64,000 nt of DNA, taken from NCBI GenBank assembly GCA_965223435.1, contig CBDCWQ010000004.1, forward strand, positions 160,206 through 224,205, in the 5' to 3' direction. The translations under genes and the position numbers were made by a program. Below are positions 46,601-52,303 of this stretch, one piece after another. The notes beneath the pieces are model-generated. The model was not told the origin of the DNA, searched no databases, and worked only from the letters and a program-made list of their open reading frames with translations. The stretch's first letter is position 1. The number at the start of each line of letters is the position of its first letter. Source of the DNA: CBDCWQ01 sp965223435 (lineage in GTDB: Bacteria; Myxococcota; Kuafuiibacteriia; Kuafuiibacteriales; Kuafuiibacteriaceae).

Positions 46601-46997
46601 TGGTGTCCTCTGCTGGCGCGCGGGTGGACGCCCGGGTCCCCGTGGGTTGAGAGGCCGCCGATGATTCCGAGCGTAGGGGGGCCTCGGGCGCCCAGGGGGT
46701 CGGTGCGGCAAGGCGCCAGGTTGTGGGTTCGTCAACCCGCACCCAGTAAGCCTCATGGGCATGGAGTTCGGGTTGCTCTTGCGTGGGAGGGGGCGAAATG
46801 CGGTCGCTGTTCGCCAAAAACACGTCCGCGCCCACAGGGGCCAAGGTCACGCCCGCTCGGAGGGAGGGCATCACCACGAGATTCCAGCCTGGCTCAAGGC
46901 GGATCTCGCGGTGGTCGGTGGGGTTGCCTTCGGCCGCCAGGGCGTGGCTCCAGCTCAAAAAAAGGCCAGCCAAGCCGACAAGCCATGGATGTTTCAT
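34608..46997 (-). CDS. giant secreted multidomain protein (4129 residues) with ADP-ribosyltransferase-like domain
   Basis: ATG 46997 begins a signal peptide (LVGLAGLFLSWSHALA). Regions in order: two GWNLV...YWV modules (about 25-230); a fibronectin-III-like domain (about 254-337, TYEVYRKGG...YYVTAVV); a BNR/sialidase-like propeller region (about 340-1000, SYDGGRTWSAP near 895); a helical toroid resembling glycoside-hydrolase six-hairpin domains (about 1250-2100, ANAWAIQGLGRFIES, DNCSWLALSVDFG); long unassigned regions; two related segments near residues 3110-3320; an ADP-ribosyltransferase-like domain near 3515-3650; and a ~480-residue unassigned C terminus. The frame is intact over 12.4 kb, arguing strong selection. 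No toxin export partner or immunity gene is certain. Likely a secreted effector or adhesin-toxin. It lies 169 bases after a CheY-like gene on the same strand. Confidence 0.85.
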   Translation of the reverse strand: MKHPWLVGLAGLFLSWSHALAAEGNPTDHREIRLEPGWNLVVMPSLRAGVTLAPVGADVFLANSDRISPPPTQEQPELHAHEAYWVRVDEPTTWRLAAPTPWAPEAPLRSESSAASQPTGTRASTRAPAEDTRGPEAAVPEAASHPGVPPGTQVSPEDWSIVTRAEHAPQPDPSVVRILAWDPGAQRYQEVGLKTPLVPGQGYWVQRSREPKGAEATGGAHSPKNGLAGTAPIPNPPAQTPTPPTQASGTRSNHVVRLAWRAPRRFRDGSPLPEGLGFTYEVYRKGGLDPAFAKTAERKQPAYEDHVPLAHESYRYYVTAVVTDENGVSWVSGRSNIVDLQGASAADAVTPGEFETPQHLVDDPLRGALPQVAVARHEGALYSHLVYIAVGAEGGQDAIRYRVNRKAGKPGAWSKTTTIHQSPPGSKIVELALAAHQDLIQVAYVVVHGDLQSAQPKGAQSSQIYVWEKRIGEAWAQAHRQHVRSSDAWKRGLDLAFDRHGQSHMVFGEAGKVYYLYNFLGETDSEGQLVNVFDETKRKVNTDVLEYIHLYPREADCEDPCGCTQREIERYALASDPKNPKACAEGDDEACQPKGFYRTRVEETFVEHPSLYVDDQTVTIIGRQTRMFDNVPVLNPAWSGAFGPFVPGPRAATDADPGCEILAGASARKMGFRVAQRPHNYACLPQARANFLAVLAEEKAGPANGATHWGDFYAYSDTEHDHHPDWYQFSTLGRWHEEDRIKVAQRPLEKGAWSQKRQRQQIVPHWVGDTIEAKAVQADVELGFSQGAWRRKPLPSVAPETGHEPSDIGGTGAFPFEETLTRWRISTVDTFPSERAGDYVRCEESPNAALGAVGPSHPQLHGTPDGALHAVYEKGTSSNPNQPEGNALVHTVSYDGGRTWSAPNTIGQGYLPQVAATTSGRLAMLYYAPDPEASHPGFGRLHLTTWHRGEQREHQLSTGPAQPPHPRNHTLDSERLFAVPVLEAFEELLVAGWLSAANGAEDQGETIVLSRARDATAERQVSVRTVTSPRRGGQSAQFSVTLEDKFHFRVNENQTVRITDAEWAKGGRKEAATAGPSAGQGAVAFATPTPPLLPAARIPSAAATPFLGAAAAFGTGVHAGFEGFVTAPRVEGQADFETWGLAPEVLEPEPYANFESLLTTPVVWIELGGREYEIEFAEGPLAVSASDILGEEGLWVELLDGHAEVATPLDPRGSAHAFEQHAHGLPGNTSGNYLRALTLRDELLRTEEIDGTPTTYQVEYLPDPHLSANDSRYLAEAERVWAYTQGIALAQQARRTDDEGMARAVELARFLCREAERSASGAHLLGWHFSQNTKDDDWKDARLVTGANAWAIQGLGRFIESPGFRAQKSGTDRDALRGCYLGALEGLKEHRRTLQDGLVLMTAGWTTQGLAQARSPQNLPLHIPSHPDDPTEQWAYYDVLDAIGYETFPAEEDQKPRIRTTTLDGDAGRVASRTITLEKEDWLALKTRVKAQNVVTEHNLDVLSVLNHALAHAEALGPQDPKTRPSWEEDITRWRNDLRDAIFTHLWDDQHWAQDLGESQQHLKNQDLGRIVTGGTFLAGKGQGQEDVFVPSDHVAIDNCSWLALSVDFGTLPPLFEERLAKCLTYTIAVFAKPLPYEGRTYYGTHYFTNRFKDPYIEESALQETSYHLEATTGLILGLYTFKNARPGHPKSQAFGAEGGALWAGVQAFVRDWGFQYSSQRIQDLSTPLASSTAVVWFIDVYEYLQEQDQDLDRRLLHYALGRGAPGQTGGDPTLLSTWLDAIEHQRKARTEGDQAVPCAEPNSHLCTQDHGLAVLAALSQGNPRRAEDAVTELARITEAMLQQDPPRVDAVSLFALYAWAKFLAEEGSGDASEPLITHLLAAWHGVVSERFESEGSWAGLFTTRTHEEPFGPRLEDNVIAYFALQETARALWGQNAHQDAQTNAEQLQKRVRDAILENIRWDQTQNAPVLGDFERQSPSDRVVALSLYALFAQDLGDHPQARAALGALDAEGSTFDEAEEHAPPKSAYPWLRTIGPVLARRGMAALDPRQDELALKTWLKAPPGGLESLSEILGLLILEHPRGTLGVEAGPFVPEAWARTLGASFDDQETASAFLEETLSQHYLVTLGAILAADFQPHRFDTLIGTLIRIRFAFEQAQDGVHPEAWPNTFAAEREHFTALTVYEVQHLCEPGPVLSRSNLPLVAYLGVPCESLEHTMKKLIEARASLDPDALFVLLAFDHDEWAFRTLFSALQTARQGWALNHGAAFFGVPLEAFDPKPTLTGAASVVEVREAVRTHLQKVVETSPPTAFEQSGVDPVMFFHEGAPEYWTFAGIVYRQVSAQPDATEFLLSGERTERLPFGQTEDQTQNRHALRQLINRFYEGYLPAAAEASGLTPGQMHHALRTGTLSRQLLDQILTALPSPEAETSWRTRFEATSPPKFALPPNSAAFLLPLQDPRATPLVLWSTLFGTGSKVGTGAAGKEAAGVFSKEAFKAWLAGTAMGLSVPPGTLDPTVDTIWDSAATLLSPQRHNVVLIKQGVPFEPLGEAFHPLETDPPLDAETLYALTPAERHARLGEISAQSVGRHTKETLTDFGDAVFPAGSDPDAMALISTVVAGAWQGEYGETIVAQETPEGLKLWVRFPTAEELVSLDAPSGVLLEVGPESSPSLTYQFAHTWRGWTQEHLQHRLEGLSETEKEAYYRAVWTWLLELLLGQSRPDGVAAKLDEIRARVTGQGQGPASGFSPYRAAAKNGETAVTEQGGASKGGETKEAGTGAFLGANGISQAANQALPISLLLSGELENAPQKVKDRLRQLAKKGLQAVASWGPLDQNHFFQWQGAPGLLKNKDLVLVLTDRASETEPTLLVSGPPSDSTTRSHRGQGLQIGVFLNMERIMFKEKGKRHTDAETEARLITALAREFYGGTMQHLLHTPTEEIENALDFQEGQARIIDSFGAAQDFLDRLLTGKDFSGRSSALKPALEAAKVREAVTFDLWLQNYQRFSAKEEHDFGLRAFSGLPRDMVRLEQSFLRDSELFKAKERFFTPSQSLVQVYNPDQGYGAFPMFQFRSGTKPSRHFVETTTWTGVTTIVALTGLADEEKEKQMVASVFRHIAQPYLRVIKADQSVRYYTRDLSWFRHEPVWAHNPLEAYKTGIKAPLKVLASTSLHPPVALEDHFSADGHYLGFSPLEDQTLHRAHQDLFQKEGMLQFHVPGGGPHKEDVFLAGTLSGQDWPNNPTLKQATGPITLVAVAGPKKLLTEVTSLLDKLGVSQPVVRFVLSQQVHLYDTLSKKWVSHQTPLQSSPFEAYFEAQKHVGFDPLAGIPRSGVAYYGLPFKAYLGGKKNLPSVIYVAGDKPWSRTEPAWKLKYGSIDPSFAGGQDPLLRTAIQQGGGKTTVSTIQTPPSALRVKGIYEALNLPVPPEVEHHIIFTEPNVVAYGGADWEADIHSAEVPGYVKERDNQDASGPQVVPAIAQYPITDKELDARVAAYNLALHGTAEEQENGVWTSEAYNAALLAAPKTTYRADHRGPFGTLGVFAEGITPFALLSSDHSDKTEKPTAFKPYGYVHTSGTNDESRGYIQGGFRTWTDIDTVWQYTIRNDGTGLHRRSGGRPGDDDEVSYTHVRSEQIVGVRAYHQNRETGTITKGRYYANPAFVEDTPPPPATPAIQNGIDLGPRPSAHTQKRTLAELWRQFLVFSSQQNLLPPTWTAPTGTAFLASSAPPPNLFSHPGDQRLFFDALKKWLEDYQRAHPDFIGAKGRIKNHWAPPGGHSIITEYHLDIHHKGKSIPLDWHIPSGFSSLDDRTENEILRDAFGEDTLPLDQEFSVYPYAFGGGGGANTDFIKRTDWERFLAFLEEAKSTRDGKPVVRTFDGKPVTSPDEYPPGVGEAHIAALLRIEPALLREEPDPYDPELQPTLTILRDILDKGLRLEDPATALLLNHWLELADGNRRTLLLHYLGEQSIPVEVGGHQVRTIDNREAAEFENPFQDDLAWAHVFGPRLDLSLQAQGVLKKARETMLTEVSAAVTRHQWKVALASKLFVKGHGRRLALHAGISEDEVDGLADEPYYVEADLLKHTLDNIRRGLRRDLALLDPEEAELVEKIILEQQQAYIAVVRFRAERDTVRIGDAAQ
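36040..36455 (-). other. ADP-ribosyltransferase-like domain within the giant protein
   Basis: Residues about 3515-3650 of the giant protein show the three landmarks of the R-S-E class of ADP-ribosyltransferase toxins (pertussis/pierisin/scabin type). First is TYRADHR (R-x-D entry, the NAD-binding Arg). About 45 residues later comes YVHTSGT, at the position of the STS motif. About 50 residues further is DDEVSYTHVRSEQIVGVRAY, at the E-x-E end strand followed by the typical I-x-GVR. The spacing is right. The exact catalytic Glu is uncertain because the motif reads DDEVSY rather than QxE. Confidence 0.65.
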
Positions 46998-47165
46998 GAA
47001 ATAGCCCCCAAGGCGCCACCGCTTCGGCAGCGCGTGTTGTTCGTTCGCCTGTATTCTTTCGGTAACCCGTGCGCAAGCAATTCTGCGTTTTGGGACCGGT
47101 CGCAAAGCGTGCACAGATGCTTGACATCCCTATGCCGGGCCTAGGGTTTTTCTGGGCGGATCCGC

Positions 47166-47660
47166 CTAAACCATCAGGGGGTGGAGGATGTGGTGGAGCA
47201 GGTGTTTGCTTACGGGTTTGGGGATCTGGGAGGTTGGACGCAAGCCCCGCTTGACCAAATCTTCGAGGTCCGTCGGGAAGTTGGTGAGCACGGCCACCGG
47301 AGTGTCCTTGAGTTCTGGCAGGGCCCTCAGGGCCTCCAGGACCTCAGCACCGCTTTGTTTCGGGAGATGAAGGTCCAGAAGAACGATCTCCGGTCTTACC
47401 AGGTTGGCGTCGACGGAAGCCGATTGCAGATACTGAATGGCCTCTTCGCCGTCGCGGGCAATGGTCAGGGTATGCGGCAGGTGCTCATCCTGAAGAATAC
47501 CCACGGTCCACTCGAGGTCATCCGGATCGTCCTCCACGAGCAGAATGTGCAGCTTACGTACCAAACCCAAGACATGGTTAGCGCAGAATGCACCGGATCG
47601 GAAGGCTTCGATTTCACCGATGGGGGGTGCGGTGCGGTTCGCGTCCCGGCACCTGGTCAT
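47166..47660 (-). CDS. single-domain response regulator (CheY/Rcp1-like)
   Basis: A 164-residue protein consisting of a receiver domain: acidic pocket EDDPDD, phospho-acceptor Asp in IVLLDLHLPKQSG, Thr/Ser-type switch in AVLTNFPT and Lys in SQIPKPVS. The loop after the second strand (WTVGILQDEHLPHTLTIARDGEEAIQYL) is of the Rcp1 type found with phytochrome-like kinases. No output domain. ATG 47660 lies 22 bases after the selenoprotein stop; a TTG at 47564 (VRKLHILLVEDD) would give a more typical N terminus. No histidine kinase is adjacent. Confidence 0.88.
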   Translation of the reverse strand: MTRCRDANRTAPPIGEIEAFRSGAFCANHVLGLVRKLHILLVEDDPDDLEWTVGILQDEHLPHTLTIARDGEEAIQYLQSASVDANLVRPEIVLLDLHLPKQSGAEVLEALRALPELKDTPVAVLTNFPTDLEDLVKRGLRPTSQIPKPVSKHLLHHILHPLMV

Positions 47661-47681
47661 CGGGACGGGGCGCGTCAGGTA

Positions 47682-49598
47682 TCAGGGCATGAGGAGCGGT
47701 CGAATTTCGTTTTCGAGTTCGCTCGGCACGTATTCTCCTCGGGCCGAAACCAGTCGGCCTTCACCGTCGATGACCACGTCGAGGGGAAAGGGTGAGACCA
47801 TGCGCTCGAGCACCGAGCGCCGAAACAGGCGGTACCCGGAGCTGGTGTCTCGCACCACGAGGAAGGTGACCCCGGTCTGCTCGATAAACGTTCGCAAAAT
47901 GGCGTCGGTATCGCCACCTCTAAGGCCGCCCTGGGCGACGCCCCATACGACCAGACCCTGGTCTTTGTACTTCTGCCAAAATGCGGCCTCGAGGTCTGGA
48001 AACTCCAGACTGCACACCGGTCAAAAGGTGGCGAAATACGCAAGCAACACCGGACGACCACGGAGATCGCGCAGGCGATGGGTGAAGCCATCGAGGTCGG
48101 TAAAGGTCAGTTCCGGCACCTCGTCCCCGGGGCGGAGCCCGGGCTGATTGCCCACCACGGGAATGCGGTGCTCGGGCTCATCGGGATCGTTGCTCTTGAG
48201 GGTAAGGATGCTTTCTTGGCCGTCCGTGCTGTCTGGGGTGAAACGCACGGTGGCCAACGCGCGTCCCCCAGCCGGGATTTCGGTGGGCGTGAGTTCAACG
48301 GTAAAGGGCGCGCCGATGCTCAAGCGCTCGATTTCAAGTGTTTTGGCTCCAATGTTTTCGACCACCAAGGTGGTGGCGGTGGTTTCGGAAGGCGCCGTCC
48401 GAGACAGTTCGAGGCTGGAGGCGGTCACCAGGTCCGGCGCGTCTACCCCACGAATGATCCGGTGGGATTGCGGCCCGCTCCATTCCGCCATGAAGATCGT
48501 ATCGTCTTTGAGCGCCACGTCGAGAATTCGTCCGAGCGGTGTTGGAGCACCCCGGTCGTAGGCCTTTTGGTGCCCGATGAGCGTGGGTGCGCTCGGATCC
48601 GTTCGGCGGTAGATGCGCACGTCATTCCAGTCGGACAGCACCACGAAGCGGTCGTTGGCCGCAATGCCCAGGGCCGACCCTGGGGTGTCCAGATGTCGGA
48701 CGCGAGAGGCCTCCTCCGGGTTGGTCACGTCGAAGATTTCCATTCCCGATGAGCCACTGGCTCCGTAGACATGGTTGCCCGAGAGGGCGAGGTCCTTGAG
48801 CGTTCCCAAAGTGGGCACCTTTTTTAGGAATTGGGGCGCCAGCGGATCCTCGAGTGAAAAGATCACCAGCCCCCCCTGGGCGTCTGCAAGGTAAAGTATT
48901 TTTTTGTCGGCGCTGACCACGGGTTGCCACGCGTTTTCGATGCCCTCCGTCACGGTGCGGACCAGCTTGAGGGCTCCATTCGCTTCGATCTGGAAGATGC
49001 CAAGCCCTTTTTCGTGCTGCGCGCCGTACAGGACTTGATCGCCGAGCGCGAGCCCTTCAAAGGAGGTTGCGCCATCCCCAAAGTAGGTGTCGATGGTTTG
49101 CGCTGACTTGAGATTGGTGACGTCCACCGTGGTGATGAAGGCCTCCGGGAGAAGTTCGTCTCCGCGATTGGCGATAAACACATGTTTGCCATCGAAGGCG
49201 AAATGTTGGCACCGCGGAAAGTCACGCGTGGGCGCCGGCCGTATGGTGGCTTCGAGCGACAGGCAGCACGAATCTTTGGCGTGGTAGATGGCCAGCCCCT
49301 GGACACCGGTGCAAAAGGCCACCCGGTCTTCTCCAAACGGCGCCACCTCGACCGGCTCGACAAAACCTCGGAAACGGTCCTCCGCAGTCCCCAGGTATTC
49401 AACCGGGTCACCAGTCCGGGTATCGGCCGACGGGTTGTCAGGTGGGTCCGCCGGCGTGTTTTCGCCACATGCGTGCTGACAAGCCGGTGTATCTTCCGTG
49501 GGATTCTTCGAACGCTCGACCCCCGGCCCGCTCACCGACTTCGAACACCCGACCCCCAAGCTGACGAGGACCAGCCACCACGAAGCACGACCCCTCAT
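47682..49598 (-). CDS. lipoprotein selenoprotein: LVIVD propeller, Ig-like domain and UxxC thioredoxin-fold domain
   Basis: Two frames usually called separately (48021-49598 and 47682-48017) are in phase and separated only by one TGA at 48021-48023. Reading TGA as selenocysteine gives 638 residues. Order: lipobox LGVGC; a propeller of LVIVD-like repeats (about 70-360, GGLVIFSLEDPLAPQFLKKV); an immunoglobulin-like domain of the choice-of-anchor type (about 390-490, TTLVVENIGAKTLEIERLSI); then an AhpC/TSA-like thioredoxin fold (PGDEVPELTFTDLDG...LLAYFATF-U-PVC). Sec526 falls exactly where the first Cys of the FATWCPxC redox motif belongs, with Cys529 intact, and the fold continues normally after it (LEFPDLEAAFWQKYKDQGLVVWGVAQG). 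A SECIS-like hairpin follows the TGA. The protein probably acts as a thiol oxidoreductase on the periplasmic face of a membrane. Confidence 0.85.
47994..48023 (-). promoter_or_regulatory. SECIS-like hairpin directing Sec insertion
   Basis: On the minus strand the TGA (48023-48021) is followed by 10 bases and then a 6-bp stem GTCTGG/CCAGAC closed by the 5-base loop AGTTT. The loop starts 17 bases after the TGA and has a G at its second position. Both agree with the published bacterial SECIS rules (apical loop about 16-37 nt from UGA, a G within the first two loop positions). The stem lies inside coding sequence, as in bacterial selenoprotein mRNAs. Confidence 0.7.
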
Positions 49599-49702
49599 CG
49601 TTCCTTGCTACGGGATACCCGCCACCAAGTTACACCCCACCCAAAACCCAAATGATGTCTCACCGTTAGCCCCCCCTCACCATCTCATGCCCGTGCCCGC
49701 GT

Positions 49703-49754
49703 CCGTGGTCGTGGCCGTGGTCGTGGTCGTGGTCGTGGTCGTTGGTCGTAGTCG
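49703..49754 (+). repeat. GTGGTC hexanucleotide repeat
   Basis: About eight imperfect tandem copies of a GTGGTC/GTGGCC hexamer in the gap between the selenoprotein gene start and the dgkA stop. No gene covers it. Simple-sequence slippage is the simplest explanation. Confidence 0.85.
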
Positions 49755-49794
49755 CGGCCCTGCCCCCAAAAACGAGCCTATGACCCGTGCACGC

Positions 49795-50466
49795 TCAATC
49801 CGCCTCCGCCTGGAGTTGAGCCACCAACGCCCCGATGACGAGCGCGAGTGCGGACAGGCTAAAGACTTCATCGCGTGAATACCAGGCCAGCACCGAAAGA
49901 AGGCCCACCGCCGTGCCAGAGCACGTCCACAGCCAAAGGGCCGGCAGGCGTTTGGTGACGATCACCGAGACCAACCCCAAAAGCGGCAGCCCCAGCACCA
50001 CGGTGCGAACGATGGCTTCCTGACTTCTGAGGATCATGCGCCAGCTATGAAAGAGCACATCAGAAAACACGACAACCGCCCCTGCGGCCATGATCAGCAC
50101 CGCACCCGCCGCAGCGTCCTTGGCATGCATGGCGGTTCGTCGAAACTCCTTGATGTGAAGGTCCACGAAGGCTTCGAGCGCGGTGTTCAGAACTTCGGTT
50201 GCCAGCACCAGAAAAACACAGAAAAGAACGCTGGCCCGAGACGCCAGGTCTAAACTCAAGGCCATGCCCACCAACATCACCGCGAGGCCCGAGACCCAGT
50301 GGATCTTCATGTTGCGCTGGGTTCTCAGCGTGCGCAGGACGCCCGCCAGCGCGTACACCATCGATGCCAAAAGACCGCCCCGAAGGTCGGCAAGCGCCTT
50401 TGAGGTCTCCTCGTCAGGTGGGATCTCGGACGCCGGTCCTCGAGCGTTATCGCCTGAGGAGGACAT
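49795..50466 (-). CDS. dgkA: DgkA-family diacylglycerol/undecaprenol kinase with extra C-terminal spans
   Basis: About 223 residues. The central part has the DgkA signature: NMKIHWVSGLAVMLVG entry helix, EVLNTALEAFVD catalytic helix (Glu and Asn) and KDAAAGAVLIMA. The enzyme phosphorylates a membrane lipid alcohol with ATP. About 90 residues of additional membrane helices follow the three-span core; the usual family length is about 120, so this is an extended form. ATG 50466 is preferred, with GAGG 8 bases upstream; it overlaps the Smr stop by 20 bases. Third gene of a PAP2-Smr-DgkA operon, a grouping that fits membrane lipid-phosphate turnover. Confidence 0.87.
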   Translation of the reverse strand: MSSSGDNARGPASEIPPDEETSKALADLRGGLLASMVYALAGVLRTLRTQRNMKIHWVSGLAVMLVGMALSLDLASRASVLFCVFLVLATEVLNTALEAFVDLHIKEFRRTAMHAKDAAAGAVLIMAAGAVVVFSDVLFHSWRMILRSQEAIVRTVVLGLPLLGLVSVIVTKRLPALWLWTCSGTAVGLLSVLAWYSRDEVFSLSALALVIGALVAQLQAEAD

Positions 50467-51145
50467 AGACGGCACCTCGGCCCCCATCGTTTGGACGCGC
50501 CGTGCAGAATGCAAGCACGTTGCGCGCGATGCGTCCCCTCTCGAGCCATGAGCGGAGTTGTTGTTTGAGGACGGGGACATTGTCTTTGGAGTTCAGTCCC
50601 CGGCCGTGAACGATGAGGACACACCGCTCACCCTCGCGGCGTTTTTCGTGGATGAATCGGTCGACCGAATCTTTGGCTGTTTCTCGGTTCATACCGTGCA
50701 GATCGAGGTAGCTTTTGAACGAATACGCGCCCCGTCTTAGCCGCCGGAGTATCCGTTGATCAAGCCCACAAACGGCCCCCATAATGAATTCGTCGGACTC
50801 TGAGATGTCGAAATAGGTTTCTCCTTGGACCAGCCGGACGAGGGCCTCGGTGACTTCCTCTGCCTCCGTCATCGTTCGACGTGGTCCGTCGGTGGGTGTT
50901 TTGGATTCCACCAAGCCTCTCGGGTCTGGTGTGAGTGGCGAAGAGCCCAACATGGCTTGTTTGAAAAGTTCGCCTTCCGCATCGATGGGGTCCGGCGTTT
51001 CTTCCCGCCCGGGTTCCTCTTGGACTTGGGGCTTGCTGGGGCTTGGCGGCTTGGGGTCCGTCGTCTTTTTGTCTGTGAGCGCCGTGACCAACGCTTCTTT
51101 GTGGGTCACAAAAGGATTGTTGAAGGGTGGTGGCTTTTTAGCCAT
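50447..51145 (-). CDS. Smr-domain protein
   Basis: A 232-residue protein. The N-terminal 110 residues are charged and Pro-rich. The C-terminal ~85 residues form a Smr domain, with LDLHGM (nuclease-type LDxHG motif), VLIVHGRGLNSKDN (HGxG) and FCTARPNDGGRGAVYVLL. Stand-alone Smr proteins nick or bind nucleic acid (MutS2-related; some act on RNA at stalled ribosomes). It sits between the PAP2 and dgkA genes, 12 bases after the former. Confidence 0.9.
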   Translation of the reverse strand: MAKKPPPFNNPFVTHKEALVTALTDKKTTDPKPPSPSKPQVQEEPGREETPDPIDAEGELFKQAMLGSSPLTPDPRGLVESKTPTDGPRRTMTEAEEVTEALVRLVQGETYFDISESDEFIMGAVCGLDQRILRRLRRGAYSFKSYLDLHGMNRETAKDSVDRFIHEKRREGERCVLIVHGRGLNSKDNVPVLKQQLRSWLERGRIARNVLAFCTARPNDGGRGAVYVLLRR

Positions 51146-51157
51146 GACGATGACCCG

Positions 51158-52138
51158 CTAGGCGCCAACGGTTTGTTTTTGCCGGACCCGAATCGGGATG
51201 ATGATCTCCCGGGGCATCATTTTTTCGACGAAGGATTGCACCAGAAGAACGCCGACGATGAACGGAACCGCACACATGAGGTCGATGACGTAGTGGAAGC
51301 GGCAGTATACGGTTGCAAAAATGAGGAGCAGAGCAAACGGGAACATGAGTAAAAAGAACTTGTACGCTTTTTTGTGGTAGGCCTGGCCCAACACCAAGAG
51401 GGTGAGGCCGGTGTGGCCCGAGGGAAAACAGTCGCGCAAGGTTGGTGTCGCGGTTGCAAATAGGGACTCTATCGGTCCGGCAAAGAAGACGCCTTGCAAA
51501 GGCTCCCCATAAAGATGTGCGAGGTCGAAACGGGGCCCGATGGCTGGCACCAGGATGTATGAGCTGTAGCTCAGCATGTAAAACAGGATGATCATCAACG
51601 TATACTGCTCGTACTCGCCGTTTTTTCGTCGATACAGGATGATCGCGAGCCAAATCTGCCACAGAAAAAACGCCAAGTAGGCGATGAACAGAATCTCGGT
51701 GAGCCACGGGGTGTAAAAACGTTCGAGCCACACCGAAGGTTGTACGCCAAAGATCCATTGGTCCAGCGCCTGGAGGTCGCGGTCGTATGACACGGGCGAC
51801 ACCAAATCGACCAGGGGATCGAGCCGGGAGTACACCGTCCATATCGTCAAGATGATGTAGAAGTTGCCCACGATTTGGACCAAGGGGTGGGTGGTCTTTT
51901 GTGTGGCGATGCGGGCCAAAAGACCGAATAAGGCGACACCGATGAGCGCCATCGATACGGGCGCCCATTCGGGCACCCTCGCCCAGTTTGACAGAATGGC
52001 CAGGCCGAAAATGAGGGGAACCGAAATGGCGAAGACGTCAACCGGCCTGAGAACCAGGGTATCTGATTCGGGAGCAAGTTCCTGACCGCCCGTCGTGGCC
52101 CGGCTTGGGGCGCTGATTTCCGAGACTGCGTCTCGCAC
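51158..52138 (-). CDS. PAP2-superfamily membrane phosphatase (Aur1/inositol-phosphotransferase-like)
   Basis: About 326 residues with six or more membrane spans. PAP2 motifs are present: C2 as CFPSGHTGL, and C3 as CRFHYVIDLMCA (Arg, catalytic His, Asp). The first motif is the IGPRFD region. The layout with a YEQYTLMIILFYMLSYSSYILVP segment fits the PAP2_3 subgroup that includes phosphatidylinositol-type transferases and lipid-phosphate phosphatases. The substrate is unknown. GTG 52138 keeps the gene off the divergent aminotransferase; an ATG at 52300 is also open but would run to within 4 bases of that gene. First gene of the PAP2-Smr-dgkA operon. Confidence 0.83.
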   Translation of the reverse strand: MRDAVSEISAPSRATTGGQELAPESDTLVLRPVDVFAISVPLIFGLAILSNWARVPEWAPVSMALIGVALFGLLARIATQKTTHPLVQIVGNFYIILTIWTVYSRLDPLVDLVSPVSYDRDLQALDQWIFGVQPSVWLERFYTPWLTEILFIAYLAFFLWQIWLAIILYRRKNGEYEQYTLMIILFYMLSYSSYILVPAIGPRFDLAHLYGEPLQGVFFAGPIESLFATATPTLRDCFPSGHTGLTLLVLGQAYHKKAYKFFLLMFPFALLLIFATVYCRFHYVIDLMCAVPFIVGVLLVQSFVEKMMPREIIIPIRVRQKQTVGA

Positions 52139-52303
52139 CCCATTTAGGCTAACAGAACCGCTCTGGAAAGCTATCAGGAGATTGCGGCCCCAGGGGTTGC
52201 CCCGGGGTGGTCTGGGGAATTTTGTGATACGCCTAAGGTCTTCTTCAAGGCGTGGATTGGAGACTACGGTGTGGGTCTCGTCACCACGGGAATGAGGCAT
52301 CGA

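Noticed and set aside
47155..47166. GGCGGATCCGCC palindrome as terminator of the CheY-like gene
   Set aside because: The following bases on the minus strand are A-rich (CAGAAAAACC), not T-rich, and the palindrome overlaps the stop.
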